Shown piece by piece: positions 7,382 through 15,880 of a stretch of 64,000 nucleotides of DNA (position 1 is its first letter; each line of letters begins with the position of its first letter). Source of the stretch: Shouchella tritolerans (GTDB taxonomy: Bacteria > Bacillota > Bacilli > Bacillales > Bacillaceae_D). The stretch spans positions 1 to 64,000 of the forward strand of contig NZ_JAODPB010000005.1 of the NCBI RefSeq assembly GCF_025770735.1, read 5' to 3'. The position numbers and the translations under genes are program-made. The notes beneath the pieces are model-generated. The model was not told the origin of the DNA and did no database searches. It saw nothing but the letters and a program-made list of their open reading frames with translations.

Positions 7382-8803
7382 CTACTTATGGATTGCATGC
7401 CCATCAACTGCGAGTGCCGCTTCACCGATCGCTTCTGCTAATGTCGGGTGCGGGTGTATCGTTTCTGCTAGCTCAAAATCAGCTGCATCAAGGAATTTTG
7501 CAAGCGCCGCTTCACTAATTAAATCTGTTGCGTGCGTGCCAATGATATGGACGCCTAATAAGTCGCTTGTGTCTTTATCGGCAATCACTTTGACAAAACC
7601 GCCTGCCTCGCCATGAATAAGGGCTTTGCCGTTCATCGCAAACGGAAATGTGCCGACTTTCACAGCATGGCCTGCTTCTTTCGCCTGTATTTCTGTCATC
7701 CCCACTTGTGCAACTTCTGGGAAACTGTACACACATGAAGGAACAGCAAGTGGATCAACTGGTTCAGCCTGTTTTCCAATTATATGGGAGACAGCAACAA
7801 TGCCTTCATGAGCAGCGACATGGGCAAGCTGCAAACCGCCGACACAGTCGCCAACGGCATAAATGTGTGATTCCTTTGTTTGCCCATATTCATTTACAGC
7901 AATGCAGCCATGGGCCAAGGCGATGTCCGTATTGTCAATGCCAATGTCAGAGACATTGGCGATACGGCCAATGGCGACGAGCATTTTTTCTGCTTCAAGG
8001 ATATGTTCTTCTTGATTTTGGCGCACTGTCGCCTTTATGCCTGAACTCGTCGTGGCCACCGTTTGTTCGTCTAATTGGGCGTTCGTATAAAACACGACTC
8101 CTCGCGCTTTCAGCTGTTTTTCCATTTCCGCCGCTACTGCTTGGTCTGCTGTTGGCAAGATCGTTTCACTTGCTTCAACAACGGTTACGCTGACGCCAAA
8201 GTCAACAAGCATCGAAGCCCATTCAATCCCAATAACACCGCCGCCGACAATCATCATCGACGCAGGCAGCTCTTTTAGCTGCAAAACGTCGTCTGAGCTT
8301 AAAATTTGTTTTCCATCAAAGGGTGTATGCGCAAGTGGTCTTGGTACCGACCCTGTTGCCAAAATGACATTTTTGCCAATAAGCATTTGATTGTCGCCAT
8401 CAGCCAAATCAACCGATATTGTGCCTGGGTTCGGCGAAAAAATCGATGGTCCGAGCATGCGCCCTCTTCCTTCGTAAACATCGATTTTCCCTTTTGTCAT
8501 TAACGCCTTTACGCCTTGAGCCAAACGATCAACAATCTCTTGTTTCCGTTTTTGCGCACCCTCAAAATCAAATGCGACTGGTCCAGTTGCGACGCCAAAC
8601 ACGCTTGCTTCTTTGGCGGTGCGCAGCACTTCCGCGCTTCTTAGCAAGGCTTTACTTGGAATGCAACCTTTATGCAGGCATGTGCCTCCTAGCAATGCTT
8701 GTTCAACGAGCGCTGTTTTTAACCCTTCTTGGGCGGCGCGAATTGCGCTTACATAGCCGCCAATGCCGCCGCCGACAATGACAAGGTCGTAGTTTTCCGC
8801 CAT
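7382..8803 (-). CDS. lpdV: Dihydrolipoamide dehydrogenase (E3) of the Bkd complex
   Basis: This 473-residue flavoprotein reoxidises dihydrolipoate on the E2 component with NAD. It begins with the FAD fingerprint VGGGIGG (about residues 10-16). The redox disulfide is GGTCLHKGCIPSK (Cys42 and Cys47). A NAD-binding GGGVIGIEWASM lies near residue 182, and the C-terminal dimerisation domain holds the catalytic HPHPTLAEA (His450). It lies between bcd and bkdAA. In B. subtilis the kinase gene buk precedes lpdV; here bcd precedes it directly. Confidence 0.95.
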   Translation of the reverse strand: MAENYDLVIVGGGIGGYVSAIRAAQEGLKTALVEQALLGGTCLHKGCIPSKALLRSAEVLRTAKEASVFGVATGPVAFDFEGAQKRKQEIVDRLAQGVKALMTKGKIDVYEGRGRMLGPSIFSPNPGTISVDLADGDNQMLIGKNVILATGSVPRPLAHTPFDGKQILSSDDVLQLKELPASMMIVGGGVIGIEWASMLVDFGVSVTVVEASETILPTADQAVAAEMEKQLKARGVVFYTNAQLDEQTVATTSSGIKATVRQNQEEHILEAEKMLVAIGRIANVSDIGIDNTDIALAHGCIAVNEYGQTKESHIYAVGDCVGGLQLAHVAAHEGIVAVSHIIGKQAEPVDPLAVPSCVYSFPEVAQVGMTEIQAKEAGHAVKVGTFPFAMNGKALIHGEAGGFVKVIADKDTSDLLGVHIIGTHATDLISEAALAKFLDAADFELAETIHPHPTLAEAIGEAALAVDGHAIHK

Positions 8804-8822
8804 TTAGCCCACCTCTTCCTGC

Positions 8823-9920
8823 TTACTTTTTCCTCGAAAGGATGTGATGCTCATTTTGCAAAAACGTCCCTCTTGCATAACGGACCCGCTCAATCCGCTG
8901 CTCGGCCATACGGTCAGCTGCTTGAAACGTAGGGATATTTTCCTCCTTGGCAATTTCAAACACACGGGCGACGTTATCATAAATGCCCTCGACTTTTTTA
9001 AATGCCCTGTCACGGTTATAGCCGTTTAACTCATCCGCTACATTGATGACGCCACCAGCATTAATAACGTAATCAGGAGCATATACGATCCCCATTTCTT
9101 GCAGGCGAACACCATGCTTTTCTTCTTTAAGCTGGTTGTTAGCAGCACCGGCAATGACCGATGCCTTCAACTTGGCAAGAGAATCATCGTTAATCACGCC
9201 TCCAAGGGCACATGGCGCGAAAATATCGCATTTGATGCTGTAAATTTCAGCTGGATCAACGGCGGTAGCGCCAAAATCGGCAACAGCTCTATCCACAGAC
9301 GGTTTATGAATATCGGTTACAATCAGCTCAGCTCCGTCTTTATGGAGGTATTTGCAAAGATTGTAAGCAACATTGCCTACCCCTTGGACCGCTATCGTTT
9401 TCCCAGCTAAGTCCTCAGAACCAAACCCTTCTTTCGCCGCGGCTTTCATCCCCACATAAACGCCATAAGCGGTCACTGGAGAAGGATTGCCCGAAGCGCC
9501 AAATGCCGGCGAAATCCCGGTCACGTAGTCTGTTTCCTGGTGGATGATATCCATATCTTCAACGGTCGTACCCACATCCTCAGCCGTAATATAACGGCCA
9601 TTAAGTCCTTGGATATAACGGCCAAACGCCCGGAACATTTCCTCGTTTTTATCTAGGCGCGAATCGCCAATGATAACGGCCTTTCCTCCGCCCAAATTCA
9701 GACCAGCGGCAGCGTTTTTATACGTCATCCCTCTGGCCAGACGGAGCACATCTTCAATCGCTTCCTCTTCCGTGTCGTAGTTCCACATTCTTGTTCCCCC
9801 TAACGCAGGCCCAAGTGTGGTGTCATGAATCGCAATGATTGCTTTTAATCCTGACGTTTTATCTTGGCACACGACTACTTGTTCGTAGTCGCGCTCTACC
9901 ATCTTTGCAAATAATTCCAT
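8823..9920 (-). CDS. bcd: Leucine dehydrogenase (branched-chain amino acid dehydrogenase)
   Basis: The 365-residue NAD-dependent dehydrogenase converts Leu, Ile and Val into their 2-oxo acids. The glycine-rich substrate pocket [13 protein letters not shown] contains Lys80, and Lys68 is present in GMTYKNA. A Rossmann segment [14 protein letters not shown] starts near residue 177. Family length matches. It is the first gene behind the sigma-54 promoter and supplies the oxo acids used by the dehydrogenase complex encoded after it. GGGGGCGCAACAAC precedes the ATG. Confidence 0.95.
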   Translation of the reverse strand: MELFAKMVERDYEQVVVCQDKTSGLKAIIAIHDTTLGPALGGTRMWNYDTEEEAIEDVLRLARGMTYKNAAAGLNLGGGKAVIIGDSRLDKNEEMFRAFGRYIQGLNGRYITAEDVGTTVEDMDIIHQETDYVTGISPAFGASGNPSPVTAYGVYVGMKAAAKEGFGSEDLAGKTIAVQGVGNVAYNLCKYLHKDGAELIVTDIHKPSVDRAVADFGATAVDPAEIYSIKCDIFAPCALGGVINDDSLAKLKASVIAGAANNQLKEEKHGVRLQEMGIVYAPDYVINAGGVINVADELNGYNRDRAFKKVEGIYDNVARVFEIAKEENIPTFQAADRMAEQRIERVRYARGTFLQNEHHILSRKK

Positions 9921-9979
9921 GTTGTTGCGCCCCCTTAACTCAAGCTATGGCTCTATTGCCGCTTGTTCCGTAAACAAAC

Positions 9980-9997
9980 ATGCAAAAGATATGCCAA
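9980..9997 (-). promoter_or_regulatory. Sigma-54 (SigL) promoter of the bkd operon
   Basis: The minus strand reads TTGGCATATCTTTTGCAT, with the invariant GG and GC separated by ten bases. This matches the -24/-12 consensus TTGGCAC-N5-TTGCA well. It lies 60 bp before bcd and just downstream of a sigma-54 activator gene. Confidence 0.88.
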
Positions 9998-10037
9998 TCC
10001 TTTAGGCATAAAAACGCCTAACATTGGCTGCTATTTC

Positions 10038-10073
10038 CTGCATGTTTTTGCAGGCGTGCATATTTTTGCAGGC
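10038..10073. repeat. Two tandem 18-bp repeats, likely BkdR upstream activating sites
   Basis: CTGCATGTTTTTGCAGGC (10038-10055) is followed directly by GTGCATATTTTTGCAGGC (10056-10073), with two mismatches. The first unit sits inside an inverted repeat CCTGCA-N6-TGCAGG. They lie about 45-75 bp upstream of the -24 element, right after the bkdR stop codon. This position suits enhancer sites for a sigma-54 activator. A further short palindrome TAGGC-N8-GCCTA (10003-10020) lies between them and the promoter. Confidence 0.6.
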
Positions 10074-10077
10074 AAAA

Positions 10078-12051
10078 TTATGCGAGGTTGTATTTTTCAA
10101 GCTTGTAATAGAGCGAGCGAATAGAGATCCCAAGTAGTTTCGCCGCTTCTGTCTTTACACCATCTACTTCAGCAAGCGTCCGTTGCAAATGTTCCTTCTC
10201 TTTTTCAGCTAAAAACGCCTGAAGTTGTTTTGGAGCAGCAGCATCGCTTTTTTCCCTTTTGCCTAACTGGCCAAATTCCTGGGGCAACGAGACGTCTGTT
10301 AATTCTGTTGCGCCAAGGTCCATGTAAATCATCGAACGGGCGAGGACATTTTCAAGTTCGCGAACATTCCCCGGCCAATAATACCCTTCAAAACGGGAAA
10401 GAACAAGTTTTGAAATCGACTGGATGTTATGGCCATAATCTAAATTTAACTTTCTAAGAAGATGGTCAATTAACGCAGGCAAATCACTTAGCCGCTCACG
10501 CAAGGGCGGGATGCGGATTGGCAATTTATTCAGCCGGTAATACAAATCTTCTCGAAATCGTCTTTCACGAATTGCTCCCTCTAAATCGACATTTGTTGCA
10601 GCGATGACGCGGACATGGATGGGAATTGGCTTTGTGCCACCGACCCGGACGATTTCCTGTTCTTGTAAAACACGCAGCAGTTTGGCTTGTGTATTAGGAG
10701 ACATTTCTCCAATTTCGTCTAAAAAAATACTGCCATGCTCTGCTTCTTCAAACAACCCTTTCTTCCCAGACTTTAATGCTCCTGAGAAAGCACCTTGTTC
10801 ATAGCCAAACAGCTCTGATTCAAGCAGCGTCTCAGTCAATGCTGCACAATTTACGCGGACAAATGGCTGCCCTTTCCGTTCGCTTTCGTTATGTATAGCA
10901 TGGGCAAACAATTCTTTCCCTGTACCTGTTTCCCCTAACAGCAAAATGGGAAACGACGTTTTTGCGCCGCGCTTTGCTTGTTCGATCGCAAATGCCATTT
11001 CTTTCGAAGTGCCGACAATTTCGGAAAAGGAATAGGTCGCCTCCAGTGTTGCCAGCCGTTTTTGTGCATGCTGTAGCTGAGACGAAAGCCGATTCAATTC
11101 GGACACATCATGGATGACACCGACGCTTCCTTTCAGTTCGCCATCAACAACTACAGGGGCAACATTAACAATGACATCTTTTTTATGGGGCCCTAATTTC
11201 AATCGTGCCCCACGGACAGGTTTTTTCGTCCGCAACACTTGCATATGGATGCTTTCTCCTTCAGAAATGTCAGCTGTTGCCGGTTGACCGATTATTTGAT
11301 CGCTGTCAAGCCCAGTTAGCTTCGTATAAGCAGGATTGACCATTAAGCCTGTCCCGTTCTCATCAACGACTGAAATCGCATCGTTGGATGAATTTATGAT
11401 TGCTTCGAGCATCGTTTGAATGCTACGCAAGTCCGTGACTTGTTCGGCCAATTGCGTCGCTTCCGTCACATCTTTAAAAACTGCAATTGCGCCGCTGCAC
11501 GCGCCGCCAAAAATGAGTGGGACACGGGTCGTAACAATAACCGTGCCATTATCAAATTCATGCAATTGATTATACTCCGGTTGTTGTGTTTCGATCACCC
11601 GCGGCAAGCCGCTCGAAGGCAATAGTGTTTGAATCGGCTTGCCAATTGCTCTGGCAAGTTCAACACCAGCCATATGTGCTGCGGCTTCATTCATAAATTG
11701 AACTTGGGCAAAGCGATTGACGACAATCATCCCATCTTGAATCGCATGAATTGCCTTTTTCATCAGCAAGTCGTCTTTAATAGCTTCCAGCACTTTTTTC
11801 CACGCCATTTGGAACGTCCATCTTTTCAAACAGAATGAATCCCAGCGCGGGTCATCGCTAATAGCTACGTCGGCTGTTTGTATCCCTTCTTGTTCATCAG
11901 GGTAACAAGGCAGTCGATGCTTTTTGGCTAGCGTTTGAATCGGGGCGTCGTTTGATATTACTGCGATTGACGTAAACAATTCTAATTGCAAAAGCACGGC
12001 TAGTAACTGTTTTGATTCATGGCCAGAGCCTACAAAAATTGCGCTGTTCAC
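10078..12051 (-). CDS. bkdR: Sigma-54-dependent transcriptional activator BkdR
   Basis: This 657-residue regulator has a sensory N-terminus with PAS-type segments (about residues 90-200 and 215-325), a central AAA+ domain and a C-terminal Fis-type helix-turn-helix. Walker A is GETGTGKELFA, Walker B is DEIGEM, and the sigma-54 contact loop is GAFSGA, a known variant of GAFTGA. The recognition helix lies in AAKLLGISIRSLYYKLEKYN at the end. It probably activates the bkd promoter in response to branched-chain amino acids. The GTG start at 12051 follows TGGGGTGATAGA. Confidence 0.93.
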   Translation of the reverse strand: MNSAIFVGSGHESKQLLAVLLQLELFTSIAVISNDAPIQTLAKKHRLPCYPDEQEGIQTADVAISDDPRWDSFCLKRWTFQMAWKKVLEAIKDDLLMKKAIHAIQDGMIVVNRFAQVQFMNEAAAHMAGVELARAIGKPIQTLLPSSGLPRVIETQQPEYNQLHEFDNGTVIVTTRVPLIFGGACSGAIAVFKDVTEATQLAEQVTDLRSIQTMLEAIINSSNDAISVVDENGTGLMVNPAYTKLTGLDSDQIIGQPATADISEGESIHMQVLRTKKPVRGARLKLGPHKKDVIVNVAPVVVDGELKGSVGVIHDVSELNRLSSQLQHAQKRLATLEATYSFSEIVGTSKEMAFAIEQAKRGAKTSFPILLLGETGTGKELFAHAIHNESERKGQPFVRVNCAALTETLLESELFGYEQGAFSGALKSGKKGLFEEAEHGSIFLDEIGEMSPNTQAKLLRVLQEQEIVRVGGTKPIPIHVRVIAATNVDLEGAIRERRFREDLYYRLNKLPIRIPPLRERLSDLPALIDHLLRKLNLDYGHNIQSISKLVLSRFEGYYWPGNVRELENVLARSMIYMDLGATELTDVSLPQEFGQLGKREKSDAAAPKQLQAFLAEKEKEHLQRTLAEVDGVKTEAAKLLGISIRSLYYKLEKYNLA

Positions 12052-12113
12052 TCTATCACCCCAAAATTAGGACTTGGTCATATGCGCTGCTATTAGTTCT
12101 TTAAGTATCGTAC

Positions 12114-12132
12114 AATTGCGCCCAGGATGCAA
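12114..12132 (-). promoter_or_regulatory. Likely sigma-A promoter of bkdR
   Basis: The minus strand has TTGCAT (12127-12132), 7 bases of which the spacer region ATTGTAC precedes GATACT (12114-12119). The motifs and their position upstream of the GTG fit a -35/-10 pair, but the window between them (12120-12126) is short on this reading, so an alternative -35 further upstream is possible. Confidence 0.3.
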
Positions 12133-12219
12133 CTAATACATGTACTTTTTTGGCAAACTCCTTTACAATAGAGAAAGAATACTCCAGAAATAAAGCGACT
12201 TTTTGAAAGTTGGGATATC

Positions 12220-12462
12220 ATGGGTAGAGTGATCGCTTTATGCATATTGCTTATTCCGATTATCGGTGCTGGCTATGGAATCAAGCTAATGCGCGACGCC
12301 TTTTTCTTTATTCAACAACATCCTTATCCGGCCATTTGGGTTCAGTTTTTAGCAGGATTGCTCTTTTTTGCATTAGGCATGTGGTTTTTGGCCGGTTTCA
12401 TTTTTCACCGTGATAAAAAACGAGGAAAAGTCACTCGTTCATTTACACGAAAAAAAGCATAG
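12220..12462 (+). CDS. yqzF: DUF2627 small membrane protein YqzF
   Basis: The 80-residue protein has two hydrophobic helices (about residues 5-22 and 38-62) and a very basic C-terminus ending in RKKA, consistent with a small two-span membrane protein with cytosolic tail. It matches the DUF2627 pattern, and the B. subtilis member yqzF also sits beside bkdR. Function is unknown. It is transcribed divergently from bkdR and ends in a terminator. Confidence 0.8.
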   Translation: MGRVIALCILLIPIIGAGYGIKLMRDAFFFIQQHPYPAIWVQFLAGLLFFALGMWFLAGFIFHRDKKRGKVTRSFTRKKA

Positions 12463-12483
12463 CGGGCCCGTTATGCTTTTTAT
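12449..12483. terminator. Bidirectional terminator between yqzF and the membrane protein gene
   Basis: AAGCATAGCGGG and CCCGTTATGCTT form a 12 bp stem with G-T pairs. A-runs precede it and T-runs follow, and both convergent genes end in it. Confidence 0.8.
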
Positions 12484-13238
12484 TCATGCTTGTTTATTCC
12501 TAATTCGCCAATCCAGCGAAGAACGCCTATTCCACTAGGCGATCGCACCAACCGCATATAGGCCAAAAACACGGCCACGCCTAAACAAGCAAATTGCAGC
12601 GTCAAAGAATGTGTAGATATGGCCCAAATCGCCGCCAAGCTCCCGAGCAATAACGCCCCGCTTGTACCGAAACAAGCTTCACGTTCTCCCTCCAATACAA
12701 AAGCAATATAAAACACCGTGACAACGTATAATACGTCGGCAAATTGAGGCGTCTCAATGACGAAGAAGACCACAACAAGAAAACAAAAGCTGGCTTTCCA
12801 TAAAAATAGTGGATATTTGTTGATCTTTTGTCCAGTGTAAGGAAGCATCAACAACAAAGCGATCGCGATGAGCCAATGCCAGAAGCTAGCAGTGCTCGTC
12901 ATCTGCCAAGCGAACAACATAGCAGCTAAAACTCCAATGAGAATAAGCGGATCATTCCAAGCGAAAACGTTTCTCGTGACATCGGTGCTCCTGCGCCAAT
13001 CAAAATAAAAACCAATTGCCCAAACAAGCGTGGCGTACGCTAACGGCAAATAAGAAAAAAAGGCAACCGATCCCGCAAATTGGCCGCATAAAGCTGCATA
13101 GCTGTATAATATAAAAGCCCCTAGGCTAAATGGCATTTTCCTTTTGCCACCGTTCTCTGATAATGCCCATCCAGCATCAGTAAAGCCGACATTAAGAGCA
13201 ATGGAAATGAGCGGCAGCAATAAAAACAATGTAATCAT
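12480..13238 (-). CDS. Hypothetical polytopic membrane protein
   Basis: The 252-residue protein is almost entirely hydrophobic, with about seven or eight predicted membrane spans. A small polar stretch DWRRSTDVTRN sits near residue 80 and a short polar tail ends the protein. No transporter or enzyme signature is recognised. The arrangement resembles undecaprenyl-phosphate-linked or UPF membrane proteins, but the evidence is too weak to name a family. Its ATG overlaps the stop codon of the 52-codon gene upstream (ATGA), suggesting translational coupling. Confidence 0.75.
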   Translation of the reverse strand: MITLFLLLPLISIALNVGFTDAGWALSENGGKRKMPFSLGAFILYSYAALCGQFAGSVAFFSYLPLAYATLVWAIGFYFDWRRSTDVTRNVFAWNDPLILIGVLAAMLFAWQMTSTASFWHWLIAIALLLMLPYTGQKINKYPLFLWKASFCFLVVVFFVIETPQFADVLYVVTVFYIAFVLEGEREACFGTSGALLLGSLAAIWAISTHSLTLQFACLGVAVFLAYMRLVRSPSGIGVLRWIGELGINKHE

Positions 13239-13393
13239 CTAGGATCGACACGCTTTAACGGACGAACTTCTCCAACACACAACCATTGATTGCCCGATAA
13301 AACAGCTGGGCCTGCCTGTGTCCTGAATAAGTTCTTTCTAGTTGTCCTTCCCGACAAAGGAGGAAAGAACATTTTCCTTCTTGTAAGTGCCAT
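13235..13393 (-). CDS. Small basic hypothetical protein, coupled to the membrane protein gene
   Basis: This 52-residue Arg/Lys-rich peptide begins MALTRRKMFFPPLSG. AGAGGTGGTGGCT lies at good distance before the ATG at 13393. The longer upstream frame would begin inside the spo0A terminator, so this start is better. Its TGA overlaps the next ATG by four bases. I do not recognise the family; the support is the ribosome binding site and the overlap. Confidence 0.5.
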   Translation of the reverse strand: MALTRRKMFFPPLSGRTTRKNLFRTQAGPAVLSGNQWLCVGEVRPLKRVDPR

Positions 13394-13437
13394 AGCCACC
13401 ACCTCTTGTTTAGTATGGGCCCATTGTTTCTTTTTAC

Positions 13438-13478
13438 GCAAAAAAACCAAGACACTTTGACGTAAGCGCTTGGTTTCT
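13438..13478 (-). terminator. Terminator of spo0A
   Basis: On the minus strand AAACCAAG pairs with CTTGGTTT across a loop, followed by a T-run, 15 bases after the spo0A stop codon. Confidence 0.78.
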
Positions 13479-13492
13479 TGCCTATTCGAGTT

Positions 13493-14284
13493 TCAGCTGA
13501 CCTTATGTTCAATCCGGAGCTTGTCAGCGACCATTGCAATAAATTCAGAGTTGGTTGGTTTTGCTTTTGACTGGCTCACTGTATAGCCAAATAAATTTGA
13601 AATGGAGTCAATGTTTCCTCTGCTCCAGGCGACTTCAATTGCATGACGAATTGCCCGTTCGACCCGGCTCGCCGTCGTGTTGAATTTCTTTGCGATGTCC
13701 GGATAAAGCACTTTTGTGATCGAGCCGAGAAGTTCAATGTCTTTATAAACCATCGTAATTGCTTCGCGCAAATACATATACCCTTTTATATGCGCTGGGA
13801 CGCCAATTTCATGAATGATACTTGTAATGCTCGCATCCAAGTTGACTTGCCTGTCTTCTGGGCGCGGAGCAGTATGAAAAGCTAAAGAGGATGTTCTTGT
13901 ACGCTTCGCTTTTTTGCTGCCGCCTATCTCTCTGATCTTCTCCATTAACGCATCCATATCAAACGGTTTTAATACATAATAGGAAGCGCCAAAATCGACG
14001 GCTCTTTTCGTTACATCTTCCTGGCCAAAAGCTGTCAACATGATAATTTGTGGCTTTTTCTCTCGTTGACTTAATCGTTCCAGCACAGCAAGCCCATCCA
14101 AATGGGGCATAATGATGTCAAGCAGTAGCACATCTGGCATTTTTTCTTCTACAACCGTTAAACATTCTTGCCCGTTAAAGGCTGTTCCGATTACTTCCAT
14201 ATCTGGTTGAGCACCTACATATTCACTCAATAAATGGACTAATTCGCGGTTATCATCTGCAATGCAGACTGTTACGTTGCTCAT
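13493..14284 (-). CDS. spo0A: Sporulation master regulator Spo0A
   Basis: This 263-residue response regulator ends the sporulation phosphorelay. The receiver domain has Asp10, Asp11 and the phospho-acceptor Asp56 ([10 protein letters not shown]), and Lys in VLKPFD. A hinge leads to the Spo0A-specific DNA-binding domain with [18 protein letters not shown], the recognition helix region. The ATG at 14284 follows GGGGGAAAACGAG; a longer frame has no such site. It is downstream of spoIVB, as in all bacilli. A sigma-H promoter with Spo0A boxes lies upstream. Confidence 0.97.
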   Translation of the reverse strand: MSNVTVCIADDNRELVHLLSEYVGAQPDMEVIGTAFNGQECLTVVEEKMPDVLLLDIIMPHLDGLAVLERLSQREKKPQIIMLTAFGQEDVTKRAVDFGASYYVLKPFDMDALMEKIREIGGSKKAKRTRTSSLAFHTAPRPEDRQVNLDASITSIIHEIGVPAHIKGYMYLREAITMVYKDIELLGSITKVLYPDIAKKFNTTASRVERAIRHAIEVAWSRGNIDSISNLFGYTVSQSKAKPTNSEFIAMVADKLRIEHKVS

Positions 14285-14321
14285 CTCGTTTTCCCCCAAT
14301 TCCTTTTGGTGTATGTAATCG

Positions 14322-14346
14322 ATTCGACAAGGATGGCTGCAATCCT
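14322..14346 (-). promoter_or_regulatory. Sigma-H (Ps-type) promoter of spo0A overlapping a Spo0A box
   Basis: The minus strand has AGGA (14343-14346) and GAAT (14322-14325) separated by 17 bases, the same spacing as the classic sigma-H promoter of spoVG. The -10 is part of TGTCGAAT, which contains a perfect 0A box (TGTCGAA, 14323-14329). Confidence 0.7.
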
Positions 14347-14390
14347 TTAAATAATTTAAAATAGACCGTATTCTCCTAAAATCCCATTTG

Positions 14391-14397
14391 TTCGACA
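14391..14397 (-). promoter_or_regulatory. Upstream Spo0A box
   Basis: TGTCGAA on the minus strand, about 68 bp upstream of the box in the promoter. Paired 0A boxes around the spo0A Ps promoter are known in B. subtilis and allow autoregulation. Confidence 0.6.
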
Positions 14398-14468
14398 TAA
14401 ATTGTCCAGTTCCATTGTATCAAAGAATGGCGCACAAAAAATAGGAATAAAAGGATTTTACACGAAAG

Positions 14469-14503
14469 AAGCTAAAACGAGTGATTAACTCGCTTTAGCT
14501 TCA
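14469..14503 (-). terminator. Hairpin at the spoIVB stop codon
   Basis: GAAGCTAAAGCGAGT and ACTCGTTTTAGCTTC pair around a loop that holds the stop codon. The T-run after it is weak, so termination may be partial. Confidence 0.55.
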
Positions 14504-15759
14504 AGCAATCCTGTGTGGATGCCGGCTTCTTCAAGCATCCAACCAATATGGCAGCCATAACCGCTTGTTGGGTCATTGACAAATACATGCGTCACTGCAC
14601 CAATCAATTTGCCATCTTGTATAATCGGGCTACCGCTCATCCCTTGGACGATGCCGCCTGTCTCTTGCAACAATTTTTTATCAGTCACTTTAATGACCAT
14701 TCCTTTTGTGGCAGGCCCATTTTGGGCAACGCTGCTGACTATTTCAACGTCAAACTGTTCGACTTCTTCACCTTCGAGAACGGTTAGGATTTTCGCAGGC
14801 CCTTCTTTCACTTCATCCGCTGTTGTAATCGCCATCGGTTCGTCATACAAGCCATTTTTCATATTCGCTTTTTGGTCCAGTTGCCCAAATACGCCAAAAG
14901 AACTGTTTTTGCTAATGGAGCCAAGAATGTCTTGGTCTTTCGCAATGCTTGCCAACTTTTCACCAGGTTCCCCATGTAGCCCTTTTGAAATCGATGTTAC
15001 AGAAGAGCGCATGATTTGCCCATCGTGAACAGAAATCGGCTTACGAGTGTCTACATCAGAAATAACATGGCCAAGCGCCCCATATTTCATGCTCTGTGGT
15101 TCATAAAAGGTCATTGTACCAACACCCGCTGCAGAATCACGAATGTAGAGGCCTAAACGGTACAAATGGTCGCCTTTTGCTCTTTCTGGTTTTAGAACCG
15201 TTTTGATTGGTTTTTCATTGCGAAGTACTTCTATTGTCAGTTCCTTGTTTGCTTCCCCAGCATCTTGAACAAGCTTAGCCACTTCATTCATTGAGTGCAT
15301 TTTGATGCCGTTGATTTTTGTGATCCGGTCGCCAACTTCAATTCCAGCAAATTCCCCAGGTGATTTTTGTCCCTTTGCCGTTTCAATCAAATGGTGGCCA
15401 ACGACTAAGACGCCTTCCGTATTCAATTTGACGCCAATCGACTGACCGCCAGGAATGACTTTTATGCTAGGTAAAACAGAAACGTCAATCGCTTTGACTG
15501 GCCAAGGACCAGCTTTAACAAGAACTTCTTCGCTGCCAGGCGATTTGCCATGCAAATAAGTGCGGTTATCTCGTTCCTTAATAACAACATGGCCTTTAGC
15601 AGTTGTGTCGGCCATTTCAATAACAGCATTGCTTCCTTCAAATATGGTCAGGTCAACAGGCGTATTGACAAATTGTCTTACTTGTGGTGAAAAACCTAGC
15701 CCTACCACACATAAAAAAAGCAAGACGCCAATTACATATCGTACACCCTCTTTTCTCAA
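14485..15759 (-). CDS. spoIVB: SpoIVB peptidase (S55 family), trigger of the sigma-K checkpoint
   Basis: This secreted serine peptidase is made in the forespore and cleaves SpoIVFA to release pro-sigma-K processing. An N-terminal membrane anchor (about residues 7-25) is followed by a PDZ domain and the S55 peptidase domain. The catalytic serine lies in GMSGSPII and the catalytic histidine in [10 protein letters not shown] prefer the TTG at 15759 (424 residues, close to the 426 of B. subtilis) because AGGAGTGAAACG precedes it. A GTG at 15786 is possible but touches its own GGAGGT. It lies between recN and spo0A. Confidence 0.93.
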   Translation of the reverse strand: MRKEGVRYVIGVLLFLCVVGLGFSPQVRQFVNTPVDLTIFEGSNAVIEMADTTAKGHVVIKERDNRTYLHGKSPGSEEVLVKAGPWPVKAIDVSVLPSIKVIPGGQSIGVKLNTEGVLVVGHHLIETAKGQKSPGEFAGIEVGDRITKINGIKMHSMNEVAKLVQDAGEANKELTIEVLRNEKPIKTVLKPERAKGDHLYRLGLYIRDSAAGVGTMTFYEPQSMKYGALGHVISDVDTRKPISVHDGQIMRSSVTSISKGLHGEPGEKLASIAKDQDILGSISKNSSFGVFGQLDQKANMKNGLYDEPMAITTADEVKEGPAKILTVLEGEEVEQFDVEIVSSVAQNGPATKGMVIKVTDKKLLQETGGIVQGMSGSPIIQDGKLIGAVTHVFVNDPTSGYGCHIGWMLEEAGIHTGLLEAKAS

Positions 15760-15851
15760 ACGTTTCACTCCTCGCTCCCAACCCACACCTCCATGCTGGC
15801 TGTACTATTAATGTTGCCTCCTGCGGCCATATTTATAACCGTGCTAAAGAG

Positions 15852-15879
15852 AAAAAAGCCACCCAAAATGGGTAGCTTT
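15852..15879 (-). terminator. Terminator of recN
   Basis: On the minus strand GCTACCC-ATTTT-GGGTGGC is followed by TTTTTT, directly after the recN stop codon. Confidence 0.85.
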
Positions 15880-15880
15880 T

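Noticed and set aside
7648-8193. 181-codon plus-strand frame across lpdV
   Set aside because: It is antisense to a clear lpdV gene with complete motifs; composition is Leu/Pro/Arg-rich as expected for an antisense shadow.
13255-13539. 94-codon minus-strand frame overlapping the spo0A end and terminator
   Set aside because: It runs through the spo0A terminator and is out of frame with the better supported 52-codon gene in the same place.
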